64,000 nucleotides of DNA from Pseudodesulfovibrio sp. zrk46 (GCF_012516435.1 NZ_CP051216.1:62001-126000), one strand, 5' to 3'; positions 9,052 through 17,566 are shown, numbered from the stretch's first letter. Notes: generated by a model from the sequence alone, not told the origin. Numbers and translations: made by a program.

Positions 9052-9079
9052 AAAAGGCCCGCCAATTGGCGGGCCTTTT
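9052..9079. terminator. Terminator after hemerythrin
   Basis: Perfect 12-bp stem AAAAGGCCCGCC / GGCGGGCCTTTT with AATT loop and U-tract, serving the plus-strand hemerythrin gene and probably the convergent gene at 9112. Confidence 0.92.
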
Positions 9080-9111
9080 ATCTGGGCATTGGGACATGGG
9101 CGTTCTGCTGA

Positions 9112-9603
9112 CTACTCACCCCGAAGCTTGAAGAACTCCTTGGCAAAGGCCTGCATCACCTCATCGACATCCTCGAAAACCTCTTTCTTCAGAGCACGAC
9201 TGGTAGGAGCAACTCCCATCGTAGCGGTATCCCAGTAGACTTGTCTTGGCGGGATGCCGAACTCGAAGTGATAGTGATATACATTCAGGCCCGCCTCAGT
9301 ACGCATGGACATCACTTTAATGATGATATAGCCCACGTTCTCCAGCTTGTAGCCTGCCGCCGGATAATTATTCACATATGCGCCGTCATTGACTTCCATG
9401 CCACGCATGTTCTTGGCAAAGGCTTCCAACGCCTTTTCCCGCACCTCTTCCGCAGTAAAGGCATCACCCTCGATATCGACGAAAGCAAGAATGTTATCCA
9501 CAATGCGGATCGGTTTGAACTGTTCCGGCGTGGCTGCCGATGCCTGAGACACAACGGCCAGCATCAATACAGTTGCAATGAGAAACACAGTCAGTCTACG
9601 CAT
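9112..9603 (-). CDS. Exported hypothetical protein, 163 residues
   Basis: Residues 1-23 form a clear Sec signal peptide (MRRLTVFLIATVLMLAVV, cleavage after SQASA), so the mature protein of about 140 residues is periplasmic. There is no lipobox Cys and no heme or metal motif. The mature part looks like a mixed alpha/beta domain (strands around YIIIKVMSM and YHYHFEFGIP). I do not recognise the family. It has no operon partner: the tRNA terminator lies upstream and hemerythrin converges on it. Confidence 0.72.
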   Translation of the reverse strand: MRRLTVFLIATVLMLAVVSQASAATPEQFKPIRIVDNILAFVDIEGDAFTAEEVREKALEAFAKNMRGMEVNDGAYVNNYPAAGYKLENVGYIIIKVMSMRTEAGLNVYHYHFEFGIPPRQVYWDTATMGVAPTSRALKKEVFEDVDEVMQAFAKEFFKLRGE

Positions 9604-9687
9604 GGCTCCCCCTTGGGATTGTTAGACATAAGATGAATTTGCAACTTATCTTAAACACAGGTTCATTTCCTTTGTAAAGAACAACAA

Positions 9688-9718
9688 AAAAGACCCAAGG
9701 CAAAACCTTGGGTCTTTT
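9688..9718 (-). terminator. Terminator of tRNA-Arg
   Basis: Stem AAAAGACCCAAGG / CCTTGGGTCTTTT with a 5-nt loop, 11 bases beyond the tRNA 3' end on the minus strand. The T-run is present on both strands. Confidence 0.88.
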
Positions 9719-9728
9719 CGTTTTCCTG

Positions 9729-9805
9729 TGGCGGGCTATACAAGATTCGAACTTGTGACCTCTTGCTCCGGAGGCAAGCACTCTATCCAACTGAGCTAAT
9801 AGCCC
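9729..9805 (-). tRNA. tRNA-Arg (anticodon CCG)
   Basis: The minus strand folds as a full cloverleaf: acceptor GGGCTAT/ATAGCCC, D-stem GCTC/GAGT, anticodon stem CTTGC/GCAAG with loop CTCCGGA, and T-arm ACAAG-TTCGAAT-CTTGT. The anticodon CCG reads CGG codons. The terminal CCA is encoded (9729-9731). The 5' end directly abuts the left arm of a long palindromic element. Confidence 0.96.
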
Positions 9806-9932
9806 GCAGGTTGTTTGAAATAAGCCCGATCGCGTCGTTGCTGCGCGATCATCAGCCCCTTGCGTATTAAAATACGCGGCGGTCCTGCTGGTCGCTTGCG
9901 CCTAGCGCTCGTACTTATTTCAAACAACCTGC
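9806..9932. repeat. 127-bp palindromic element next to tRNA-Arg
   Basis: Perfect 19-bp terminal inverted repeats (9806-9824 and 9914-9932, AGGTTGTTTGAAATAAG type) enclose 89 bp. That interior itself holds a GATCGCG/CGCGATC hairpin and a central GCGTAT-TAAA-ATACGC hairpin. Partial pairing continues throughout, so the whole element can fold as one long imperfect hairpin. It starts at the base next to the tRNA 5' end. No ORF is present. A MITE-like or REP-like mobile repeat is the best guess; a structured RNA leader is the alternative. Confidence 0.7.
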
Positions 9933-10073
9933 CAAACTGACAAAAGCCAATTCGGGAGACAGATGTAGCTATACTTCGGCTACTTCTTTGTCAAGGTTAT
10001 ATGAAAGGAGTGAGAATGGGAATAGATGCATTTCATTAAATATATACCTTTTCTAAGGGCATAGGGATTTCGC

Positions 10074-10103
10074 TTGCAAAAAAGTCTAAAAAAAGTCTAT
10101 AAT
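10074..10103 (+). promoter_or_regulatory. Sigma-70-type promoter of ubiX
   Basis: TTGCAA (10074-10079), an 18-bp spacer and a perfect TATAAT (10098-10103) lie 75 bases before the ubiX start, giving a leader of about 65 nt. Confidence 0.75.
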
Positions 10104-10122
10104 GTTCAAAATATATTTAGAG

Positions 10123-10168
10123 GAAGTGCGTCTGAAAATCAGGCTCCATATCTGATTGAACTCACTTC
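10123..10168 (+). promoter_or_regulatory. Structured 5' leader of ubiX
   Basis: Two nested stems, GAAGTG/CACTTC (10123-10128 with 10163-10168) and AATCAG/CTGATT (10137-10142 with 10152-10157), fill the leader and end 9 bases before the start codon, next to the GGGGG ribosome site. A translational control element is possible; no known riboswitch was recognised. Confidence 0.4.
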
Positions 10169-10177
10169 GGGGGATTA

Positions 10178-10744
10178 ATGGATAAAAAACGTATCATTCT
10201 GGCAGTTTCTGGTGCAAGTGGCTCCCTGTATGCCGTATCGTTGGTCAAGGCGTTAGGTCACAGGGACGACGTGGAGTTGCACGTCATTATTTCCGATGCC
10301 GCCACCAAAGTACTTGCCATGGAAACCGATATCCCCCTGGATGCGCTCATGGACGGCGCTTATGCAGTTCATGCGCCGGACAACATTGCCGCCCCTCCTG
10401 CCAGCGGTTCCTGGCAGCACAGCGGAATGATTATTTGCCCATGCTCCATGGCCACTCTTTCCGCCGTGGCCACCGGGTTCGGGCACAACCTGATTCACCG
10501 CTCCGCGGATGTCGCACTCAAGGAACGCAAGCCACTCATCATCGTACCGCGCGAAGCACCGCTCAATTCCATCCATATACAGAATATGCTCACGGCCAAT
10601 CAGGCTGGGGCTGTCATATTACCGGCAAGCCCGGGCTTTTATCATCGCCCGAAAACCATCGAAGACCTCGCTGACCATCTGGCTGGCAAGGTGCTCGATC
10701 AACTGGACATCCCCCACAATCTTTTTAAACGCTGGGGTGAATAG
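10178..10744 (+). CDS. ubiX: Flavin prenyltransferase UbiX
   Basis: 188 residues, the normal UbiX length. It joins a dimethylallyl group to FMN to make the prenylated flavin cofactor of UbiD decarboxylases. The FMN-binding N-terminus reads VSGASGSLYA. PASGSW and CPCSMATLSAVATG follow, then the phosphate-binding REAPLNSIHI segment. The protein is cytoplasmic and dodecameric in the family. The partner UbiD lies 2 kb away on the other strand. The next gene starts 8 bp downstream, implying cotranscription with the metallo-hydrolase. Confidence 0.93.
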   Translation: MDKKRIILAVSGASGSLYAVSLVKALGHRDDVELHVIISDAATKVLAMETDIPLDALMDGAYAVHAPDNIAAPPASGSWQHSGMIICPCSMATLSAVATGFGHNLIHRSADVALKERKPLIIVPREAPLNSIHIQNMLTANQAGAVILPASPGFYHRPKTIEDLADHLAGKVLDQLDIPHNLFKRWGE

Positions 10745-10752
10745 GAGGAGCA

Positions 10753-11430
10753 ATGGAAATCACTTGGTTCGGCCACTCGAATTTCCGGCTCAAGGCAGGA
10801 GACACCAACGTTTTCATCGATCCTTTCTTCGTAGGCAATCCGGCAGCGCCCACTACATATAAGGAAATAGACGCCTGCGACCTGATCCTTGTCACCCACG
10901 ACCACAACGACCACATTGGCCAGACTCTTGAGCTTGCCATCAAGCATGATGCAGAAGTGGTGGCCATGTTCGATATTATCCAAGGCCTTCTCGCGCTGGG
11001 CCTGCCCGAGCACCTGGGCGTGCCCATGAACATTGGCGGCACTGTCGAGCGGCTCGGCATCAAGGTCAAGATGGTCCAGGCAATGCATTCTTCCACCACC
11101 GGCACTGCAGCAGGATATATCATCACCCTGCCAGACGGCACCTGCATATACGATTCAGGTGACACAGGCCTCTTTGGCGACATGGAACTATTCGGCGCCT
11201 TTCACGACATCGACATCGCCATGTTGCCCACCGGTGGACGCTTCACCATGGATGCCCAGCAGGCGGCCTATGCCTGCAAGTTGCTCAAGTGCAAGAAGGT
11301 CGTCCCTCACCACTGGGGCACATGGGGCATTCTGGACAAGAGTACTGAATCCATGGCCGAACAACTCACGCTGCTGGCTCCAGACACGGAGATGGTGGAA
11401 GTCGAGATCGGCAAGCCGACCGAGATTTAA
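10753..11430 (+). CDS. Metal-dependent hydrolase, metallo-beta-lactamase fold (UPF0173 type)
   Basis: 225 residues. The zinc-binding THDHNDHIG motif lies near residues 50-58. Other ligands appear as the His in QAMHSST, the Asp in YDSGDTG and the C-terminal His in VVPHHWGTWG. The WFGHSNF start and overall length match the UlaG-like UPF0173 family, whose substrates are mostly unknown. A GGAGGAG site precedes the ATG, 8 bp after ubiX. Its stop codon shares bases with the convergent uvrC stop, so no terminator separates them. Confidence 0.88.
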   Translation: MEITWFGHSNFRLKAGDTNVFIDPFFVGNPAAPTTYKEIDACDLILVTHDHNDHIGQTLELAIKHDAEVVAMFDIIQGLLALGLPEHLGVPMNIGGTVERLGIKVKMVQAMHSSTTGTAAGYIITLPDGTCIYDSGDTGLFGDMELFGAFHDIDIAMLPTGGRFTMDAQQAAYACKLLKCKKVVPHHWGTWGILDKSTESMAEQLTLLAPDTEMVEVEIGKPTEI

Positions 11431-13241
11431 GAAGAACGCGCTTTTTTCAGTCCCAGTAGGGCTGAGTGAATCTGCTCATCCTTTTTCTTGCCGACACCGG
11501 GCAATGAACGGATGTCCGATATATCCGCTTCCAGCATGGCGTCTAGAGAACCAAACTTATCCCATAAGGTGCGAGCGGTTTTGGGCCCAATACCGGGAAG
11601 TGAAGTCAACTCACTACTGAGCACTGCTTTTTTCCGAGCTTTCCGCTGTCGTCCCAAGACAAAATTGTGGGCCGTATCGCGAACCTTCTGTAAAAAGAGC
11701 AACTCCGCACTACCACCTTTGAGGGGCATGGGATTCTTTCGGCCGGGACGGAAGATTAGATCCTCCAATTCTCCAGCACGCCGACTTGGCCCTTTGGCGA
11801 TGGATGCCAGCTCCCAACACATCTCATCCACACATTCAGACAGCGCACCCTCCACGGCGGAGAGCTGTCCGCGACCACCGTCAATCAATACCAAATCAGG
11901 CCACGGCGGACCGGATTCAACCCGTCGCTTAGCCCATGAAGCCAAGGCTGCATAGTCATCGCTAGTCCCTTCCAGCTCCGGGAAAGAATAAACTCGCGAG
12001 GCCTCTTTGTTGCGACGCCCTTCTTCAAAAACCACCTGACCAACTCTCATGCCAGTGCCACCAAGGTGCGATGCATCAACACACTCGATTCGCAATGGCT
12101 CTTCAGCCAACTTGAGTACCTTTTGCAGGCGGACAGAAATGGTATCCTTACGTTCCTTGGCCTGACGCGCCACAGTGCGAGCGATGTCCAGAAGTTGCTT
12201 TTCCTGTGTCGTATGGGGAATCGTTATTCGCACCGCACCACCACGGCGTTCAGCCAACACCTCGGAAAGAGTCTCATCCTCCAATTCATGAGGAGCAATA
12301 AGCACCGATGGGATGTAACGGCCCGCCCCATAGAACTGTAAAAGAAAACTCTCGATGACCTCCGGCCCCTCATCAAGGGTCAGCCCTGGCCAGAAGAATT
12401 GCTTTTGATCGAGAAGTCGCCCCTGGCGAACAAACAACAATCCAAGCCCAAGGCCGTTTTCATTCTCGCCCAGCCCAAGAATGTCCCGGTCTCGGTTGTC
12501 ATGAATGACAGCAACCTGCCCTTCAACAGTCTTCTTCACCGCACGGATCTGATCGCGGTACTCAGCCGCCTTCTCAAACTCCATCTCCTGTGAGGCTGCC
12601 GCCATCTTCTTCTCCAGCCGAGCAATCAAATCACCGGATTTGCCAGAAAGCAGCATCTCAACGCGACGGACCTGATCCATATACATTTTCTTATCAACAT
12701 CCTTAACGCATGGAGCGAAACACTGATGGATGTCATGATAGAGACAGGGGCGTACCCTGTTGCGAAAGGCATGATCAGTACATTTGCGAAGAGGAAAGAC
12801 TTTGGCCAACAGCTTCCGTGTAGCACGGGCTGCCGCAGCCGAAGTAAAGGGACCAAAATAGACAGAGCCATCCCGCACAACCTTCCGTGTTACCGACAAC
12901 CGCGGGAATTCTGACTTCTTATCCAGCCGGAAAAGAACGTACTGCTTATCATCTTTGAGAACGACATTGTAACGAGGCCGATGTTTCTTGATCAGCCCAT
13001 TCTCCAACAACAACGCCTCTTTTTCCGTAGCTGTGAGAAGGATGTCCACTGTGCGGACATTGGCCACCAACGCCTTTGTCTTGGGCGTGTGACCGGTATT
13101 CTTCTGAAAGTACGACGCGAGTCTGCGACGAAGGCGTTTGGCCTTGCCCACATAGATAATCCGCCCTCGCCCATTCTTCATTAAATATACGCCAGGGGAA
13201 TCCGGATAATCGGCGGCAAAAAATTTGAACTTATCACTCAT
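11427..13241 (-). CDS. uvrC: Excinuclease ABC subunit C
   Basis: A 604-residue nucleotide excision repair endonuclease that makes both incisions at lesions handed over by UvrAB. It has an N-terminal GIY-YIG domain (GVYLM then IYVGKAKRLRRR), a UVR domain (EMEFEKAAEYRDQI), an RNase-H-like C-terminal nuclease (ECVDASHLGG, LVLIDGGRGQL) and a terminal helix-hairpin-helix pair (LPGIGPKTA, LPGVGKKK). I chose ATG 13241 (MSDKFKFF) rather than the upstream in-frame extension because the GIY-YIG domain starts about 15 residues later, as in homologues. The ribosome site there is weak. Its 3' end overlaps the plus-strand hydrolase by 4 bases. Confidence 0.95.
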   Translation of the reverse strand: MSDKFKFFAADYPDSPGVYLMKNGRGRIIYVGKAKRLRRRLASYFQKNTGHTPKTKALVANVRTVDILLTATEKEALLLENGLIKKHRPRYNVVLKDDKQYVLFRLDKKSEFPRLSVTRKVVRDGSVYFGPFTSAAAARATRKLLAKVFPLRKCTDHAFRNRVRPCLYHDIHQCFAPCVKDVDKKMYMDQVRRVEMLLSGKSGDLIARLEKKMAAASQEMEFEKAAEYRDQIRAVKKTVEGQVAVIHDNRDRDILGLGENENGLGLGLLFVRQGRLLDQKQFFWPGLTLDEGPEVIESFLLQFYGAGRYIPSVLIAPHELEDETLSEVLAERRGGAVRITIPHTTQEKQLLDIARTVARQAKERKDTISVRLQKVLKLAEEPLRIECVDASHLGGTGMRVGQVVFEEGRRNKEASRVYSFPELEGTSDDYAALASWAKRRVESGPPWPDLVLIDGGRGQLSAVEGALSECVDEMCWELASIAKGPSRRAGELEDLIFRPGRKNPMPLKGGSAELLFLQKVRDTAHNFVLGRQRKARKKAVLSSELTSLPGIGPKTARTLWDKFGSLDAMLEADISDIRSLPGVGKKKDEQIHSALLGLKKARSS

Positions 13242-13354
13242 AGCTATGTGTCTTTTTTTCGACAAAATTACTGACGGACTGACTATACAGCATCGTCCTC
13301 CAGAACTCACTTAATTTTCAAAATCTATAAAAGTCAATATTAACGAGTATTTAT

Positions 13355-13382
13355 TTGTTCTCAACAACCTTCTTGGTATAAT
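13355..13382 (+). promoter_or_regulatory. Promoter of the porin gene
   Basis: TTGTTC (13355-13360), 16 bp, TATAAT (13377-13382). The transcript would start near 13389, giving a leader of about 130 nt. The spacer holds one arm of an inverted repeat. Confidence 0.6.
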
Positions 13383-13449
13383 TTTTTGAACGGTAAAAAA
13401 ATTTTTACTTTCTTTCCTTTTTTATCTGAATTCGCTTGCCAAGAAGGTT
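13366..13449. repeat. Inverted 11-bp repeat across the porin promoter
   Basis: AACCTTCTTGG (13366-13376, between -35 and -10) and CCAAGAAGGTT (13439-13449, about +50) are perfect inverted copies 62 bp apart. Between them lies GTAAAAA-AA-TTTTTAC (13393-13408). The left arm would not be transcribed, so a DNA-level function such as a pair of operators is favoured over an RNA stem. Confidence 0.6.
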
Positions 13450-13521
13450 CAACCTAGGGTAAAGAGGTTCTCAGTTATGGCGTTTACTTGTGGTCAATTG
13501 CAAACAAAAGGAAGATCTATC

Positions 13522-14913
13522 ATGAAACGTATGATCATGCTCGCAGTTCTGTGCGCCTTCGTGCTCAGCGCTGCTGCTGCTTCCGCAGCAGACATCAAAG
13601 CTTCCGGCGCTTGGGCCGTTGAAGCTATCTGGCAGTCCAACTGGGGCTTCAATGACAACGGCGCTACTAACGCCGAAGCCAAAAACGATAACTTCGAAGT
13701 CTCCCAGCGTGCTCGCACCATCTTCGACTTCGTTGCTAACGAAAACCTGAAAGCTGTCCTGTACACCGCTTACGGTACTCAGGAATGGGGCCAGGGCGCC
13801 CTCGCTATCGGCGCTGGTGATGGCAACTCCGCTACCACTGGTGGTACCCGTAACACCATCCAGGTGAAACAGGCTTACATCGATTTCAACTACCCTGACA
13901 CTGACGTGCACGTTCGCGTTGGTTACCAGGGCGTTGCTCTGCCCGCAGCTATCGGCGGCGGCTCCTACATCCTGGACGAAGAAGCAGCTGCTGCTGTTGT
14001 CTCCGGTCCTATCACCGACAACGTTTCCTACCTCGTAGGTTACACCCGTGCTCAGGAATCCGCTAACGAAGAACACAAGGGTTACATCGACGCTTACGTT
14101 GCTGCTCTGCCCATGTCCTTCGACGGTTTCACCTTCCAGCCCTTCGGTATGTACGCTCCCATCGGTTCCGGCGTGAAAGCTGCCGACACCCCTGATGGCC
14201 TGCGCGCTATCAACGCTACCGACGGCACTGGCGATTCCTTCGACAACGCTTACTGGCTGGGCGCTGCCTTCACCATGGATCTCTTCGATCCCTTCGTAGT
14301 GAAAGCTGACCTCAACTACGGTAAGGTTGCTTCCGATATCGAAGCTAACGAACGTTCCGGTTGGCTGTTCGACGCCGCTGTTGAATACAAAGGCTTCGAC
14401 TTCATGACCCCCGAACTGACCTTCGTTTACACCTCCGGTGAAGACGGAAACGGCTCTAACGACCTGTCCTCCGAGCGTATGCCTGTTCTGGCTGCCTCCA
14501 ACTGGGCTATCGGTTCCTTCTTCTTCGGTGGCGACACCCTGCTTGACGGCACCCTGGCTGATCGTAACGAATACATGGGCTTCTGGGCCCTGGCTCTGTC
14601 CCTCAAGGACATCCAGTCCTTCACCGAAGGTCTGACCCACACCGCTCACATCGTGTACGCTCAGGGTACCAACGACAAGAACATCAACGACACCGGCATC
14701 AGCGGCAACTCTTGGGACTACGGCAACTCCCTGACCGAGAAGGATTCTCTGTGGGAAGTTGACTTCAACACCGCTTACAAGCTGTACGACGAACTGACCA
14801 TGACTCTCGACCTCGGTTACGTGAACCTCGACGCTGACGAAGCTGTCTGGGGCGCTGACTACAAGGGCGGCGACGCTTGGAAGGTTTCCACCGGTATCGT
14901 TTACAAGTTCTAA
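13522..14913 (+). CDS. Outer-membrane porin of the Desulfovibrio homotrimeric type
   Basis: A 463-residue precursor. Residues 1-22 are a signal peptide (MKRMIMLAVLCAFVLS, cut after ASA), and the mature protein alternates aromatic-edged strands and ends in Phe (VYKF), as beta-barrels recognised by BAM do. Strong bias for GCT, AAC, GAA and CTG codons indicates very high expression. ATG 13522 is chosen over 13477 because AAGGAAG lies just upstream and the signal peptide starts there. It forms the general diffusion pore for small anions and solutes. It is monocistronic with a strong terminator. Confidence 0.92.
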   Translation: MKRMIMLAVLCAFVLSAAAASAADIKASGAWAVEAIWQSNWGFNDNGATNAEAKNDNFEVSQRARTIFDFVANENLKAVLYTAYGTQEWGQGALAIGAGDGNSATTGGTRNTIQVKQAYIDFNYPDTDVHVRVGYQGVALPAAIGGGSYILDEEAAAAVVSGPITDNVSYLVGYTRAQESANEEHKGYIDAYVAALPMSFDGFTFQPFGMYAPIGSGVKAADTPDGLRAINATDGTGDSFDNAYWLGAAFTMDLFDPFVVKADLNYGKVASDIEANERSGWLFDAAVEYKGFDFMTPELTFVYTSGEDGNGSNDLSSERMPVLAASNWAIGSFFFGGDTLLDGTLADRNEYMGFWALALSLKDIQSFTEGLTHTAHIVYAQGTNDKNINDTGISGNSWDYGNSLTEKDSLWEVDFNTAYKLYDELTMTLDLGYVNLDADEAVWGADYKGGDAWKVSTGIVYKF

Positions 14914-14962
14914 GTCTAACTTAGACTACTTAGCTACTTAGCTAAATTACCCAAGTAACGCC

Positions 14963-15000
14963 GAGGGCCAGGGAGTGCAAACCCTGGCCCTCTTTCTTTG
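14963..15000 (+). terminator. Porin terminator
   Basis: Perfect 11-bp stem GAGGGCCAGGG / CCCTGGCCCTC, 8-nt loop, then TTCTTTG. It lies 50 bases beyond the porin stop. Confidence 0.93.
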
Positions 15001-15124
15001 TCTGGCCAAGGGTCTCCGGTCTTGCTCGACTTTTGAAAAGCAGTCGGCTATAGATTTCCACCTTGGCAGAGACTGATTCTGCCGCATGAAGAGAGAACAC
15101 CCGAACCTGTCTATCGAGGTCACC

Positions 15125-16429
15125 ATGCCCTGTAGAGAATTGAAATACGCCGATCTGGACGACTGGACAGCTATTGAAGAGTGGTTGGAACAGCGCAAAG
15201 ATCCGGACACCAAAGTTGATACCATCGTCCGCGACATTCTGGACAATGTGAAAAACCGCGGCGATGAAGCGCTGGCCGAATACACGGCCAAATTCGACTG
15301 TGAAGGCTTCACTGCCGACATGCTTCGCGTTCCCACCGAGGCTATTTCCGCAGCACTCAAGGATATCCCGGATACCGACGTAGCCATCCTTGAAGAGGCC
15401 ATCGAACGCATCCGTTCCTTCCATAACAATCAGAAGGAAAAGTCCTGGTGGACCACCGCTGAAGACGGTACCATCCTTGGACAGATGGTTCGCCCTGTTG
15501 ATCGTGTAGGACTCTATGTTCCCGGCGGACAGGGTGGCGAAACTCCACTTATTTCCAGCCTGATCATGAACGCGATCCCTGCACAGGTTGCAGGCGTTCC
15601 GTCCATCGCTGTCACCTCGCCTCCACGCAAGGATGGCACCCTTAATCCGTATATTTTGGCCACCGCCGCTCTCCTCGGACTCGACGAGATCTATCTCGCC
15701 GGTTCTGCCTGGGCCATCGGAGCACTGGCTTACGGCACCCAGTCCATCGCTCCGTGCGATGTGCTGGCTGGTCCGGGCAACATCTTTGTTGCCACGGCAA
15801 AATCCCAGCTCATCGGGCAGGTGGGCATCGACATGGTCGCCGGTCCTTCCGAGATCGCCATCCTTGCCGATGAATCAGCCAATCCCGCATGGCTTGCAGC
15901 AGACATGCTGTCTCAGGCAGAACACGACCCTCTCGCAGCTTCCCTGCTGGTGACCCACGACTCCAAACTGGCCGCCAAGGTAAAAGAGGAACTCGCTACC
16001 CAGTGCGCAGCTCTGCCGCGTAGTGAAATCGCAGCCAAGTCTCTTGCAGACTGGGGTGCCATCATCATCACTCCTGACATGGAAGCCGGTATTGAGATTA
16101 TCAACCAGCTGGCAGCAGAGCACCTTGAACTGTCCGTCGACGATCCGTGGGCCATTCTCGGAAAGATTCGCCACGCCGGTGCGATCTTCATGGGACACAA
16201 CTCCCCCGAGCCTGTCGGTGACTACTTTGCCGGACCGAATCACGTACTGCCCACCTTGCGTACAGTACGATTCTCCTCGGCTTTGTCTGTTCAGAATTTC
16301 TGTAAAAAATCCAGCGTAATTGCTGCTAGCCCGAACTATGTTGCCGAGCACGGCGACAAGATTGCCCGTCTGGCAAGACTGGAAGGTCTGGAAGCCCACG
16401 CCCGTAGCGTGGAATGCCGGAACAAATAA
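15125..16429 (+). CDS. hisD: Histidinol dehydrogenase
   Basis: A 434-residue zinc enzyme catalysing the last two NAD-dependent oxidations from L-histidinol to L-histidine. Family motifs include LAGPGNIFVATAK, DMVAGPSEI (Ser-Glu of the active site), SQAEHDPLAASLL and the catalytic region AEHLEL. ATG 15125 (MPCRELKY) is preferred over the ATG at 15086 because CGAGGT precedes only the former. No other his genes are adjacent; it stands alone upstream of purC, which is common outside enterics. Confidence 0.95.
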   Translation: MPCRELKYADLDDWTAIEEWLEQRKDPDTKVDTIVRDILDNVKNRGDEALAEYTAKFDCEGFTADMLRVPTEAISAALKDIPDTDVAILEEAIERIRSFHNNQKEKSWWTTAEDGTILGQMVRPVDRVGLYVPGGQGGETPLISSLIMNAIPAQVAGVPSIAVTSPPRKDGTLNPYILATAALLGLDEIYLAGSAWAIGALAYGTQSIAPCDVLAGPGNIFVATAKSQLIGQVGIDMVAGPSEIAILADESANPAWLAADMLSQAEHDPLAASLLVTHDSKLAAKVKEELATQCAALPRSEIAAKSLADWGAIIITPDMEAGIEIINQLAAEHLELSVDDPWAILGKIRHAGAIFMGHNSPEPVGDYFAGPNHVLPTLRTVRFSSALSVQNFCKKSSVIAASPNYVAEHGDKIARLARLEGLEAHARSVECRNK

Positions 16430-16565
16430 TACATTATACATAGGCTGCTTTTGCAATGCAGAGGCTCATGCCGGGAAGACACCTTAAAAGGCGTATTGGA
16501 ATTCGCCCCAAATGTGTTACTCTCGGGTCCATATCTAATCAGCCTACCTAAGAAGGGAGAGAGAA

Positions 16566-17459
16566 ATGGCTGTACTGGAAACCAACATTACTGAATACAA
16601 GCTTATATCCAAGGGTAAAGTCCGCGACATCTACGAGATCGACGACGACAAACTCCTGCTCGTCACCACCGACCGCATCTCGGCATTTGACGTGGTCATG
16701 CCTGATCCCATCGAAGACAAGGGCAAGGTGCTGAATCAGATCACCCTGTTCTGGATGGATATGATGAAGGATCTGGTGCCCAATCACATCATCGCTACCA
16801 ACGTCGATGATTACCCTGAGCCGCTTCACAAATACAAAGAAGAACTGCAGGACCGCTCCGTGCTGGTCAAGAAAGCCCAGCCCCTGCCCATCGAGTGCAT
16901 CGTGCGCGGCTTCATTACAGGCTCCGGTTGGAATGATTACCAGAAGACCGGTGAAGTCTGCGGCCATAAGCTCCCCGAGAATCTGCAAGAATCCGAGATG
17001 CTCGAAAAGGCGCTGTTCACCCCGTCCACCAAAGCAGACCTCGGCGACCACGATGAGAACATCACTCTGGATCAGGCTGCCGATCTCATCGGTGAGGAGA
17101 TGATGCGCAAGGTGGAGAAACTCACCCTCGACATCTACACCCGCGCCCGCGATTACGCCAAGGAACGCGGCATCCTCATCGCTGACACCAAATTCGAATT
17201 CGGCATGCTGGATGGCGAAATCATCCTCATCGATGAAGTACTGACCCCGGATTCCTCCCGCTTCTGGCCCATGGAAGGCTACAAGCCCGGCCAGTCACAG
17301 CCCAGCTTCGACAAGCAGTACTTCCGCGACTGGCTTGTGGATATCGGCTTCAACAAGCAGCCTCCGGCACCTAACGTGCCTGAAGATATCGCGGCTCAGA
17401 CCCGCGCCAAGTACATGGAAGCTTACGCCCTCCTTACCGGGAGTGAGCTCGAAGTTTAA
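16566..17459 (+). CDS. purC: SAICAR synthase
   Basis: A 297-residue phosphoribosylaminoimidazole-succinocarboxamide synthase (step 7 of purine synthesis, joining CAIR and Asp with ATP). It begins with the typical SKGKVRDIYE and TDRISAFDVVMPDPI, then CIVRGFITGSGW, IADTKFEFG and LIDEVLTPDSSRFW. Length is that of the longer (yeast-like, about 300) form. GAAGGGAGAGAG precedes the ATG. A 30-residue membrane protein follows after 14 bp. Confidence 0.96.
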   Translation: MAVLETNITEYKLISKGKVRDIYEIDDDKLLLVTTDRISAFDVVMPDPIEDKGKVLNQITLFWMDMMKDLVPNHIIATNVDDYPEPLHKYKEELQDRSVLVKKAQPLPIECIVRGFITGSGWNDYQKTGEVCGHKLPENLQESEMLEKALFTPSTKADLGDHDENITLDQAADLIGEEMMRKVEKLTLDIYTRARDYAKERGILIADTKFEFGMLDGEIILIDEVLTPDSSRFWPMEGYKPGQSQPSFDKQYFRDWLVDIGFNKQPPAPNVPEDIAAQTRAKYMEAYALLTGSELEV

Positions 17460-17473
17460 TCTGGAAGGTTCTT

Positions 17474-17566
17474 ATGATCGAATGGTTGCAACTCATCGGC
17501 CTGATTCTGCTCGGCGTAGTGGCAGGCAACTTCATCCGTCGCAAGATGGGAGGAGGCGGGTGCTGA
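17474..17566 (+). CDS. 30-residue single-pass membrane microprotein
   Basis: GGAAGG lies 6-11 bases before ATG 17474. The peptide begins MIEWLQLIGLILLGVVAG, a hydrophobic helix long enough to span the membrane, followed by the positive FIRRKM and the tail GGGGC with a terminal Cys. The layout (N-terminal helix, basic stop-transfer, Gly/Cys tail) recalls the short FeoB-associated Cys-rich membrane proteins, but only one Cys is present and no feo gene is near. It sits between purC (14 bp upstream) and the rpsF promoter, so it is probably cotranscribed with purC. Confidence 0.6.
   Translation: MIEWLQLIGLILLGVVAGNFIRRKMGGGGC

Noticed and set aside
13477..13521. N-terminal 15-residue extension of the porin
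   Set aside because: It would precede the signal peptide and lacks a ribosome site; the downstream ATG has AAGGAAG.
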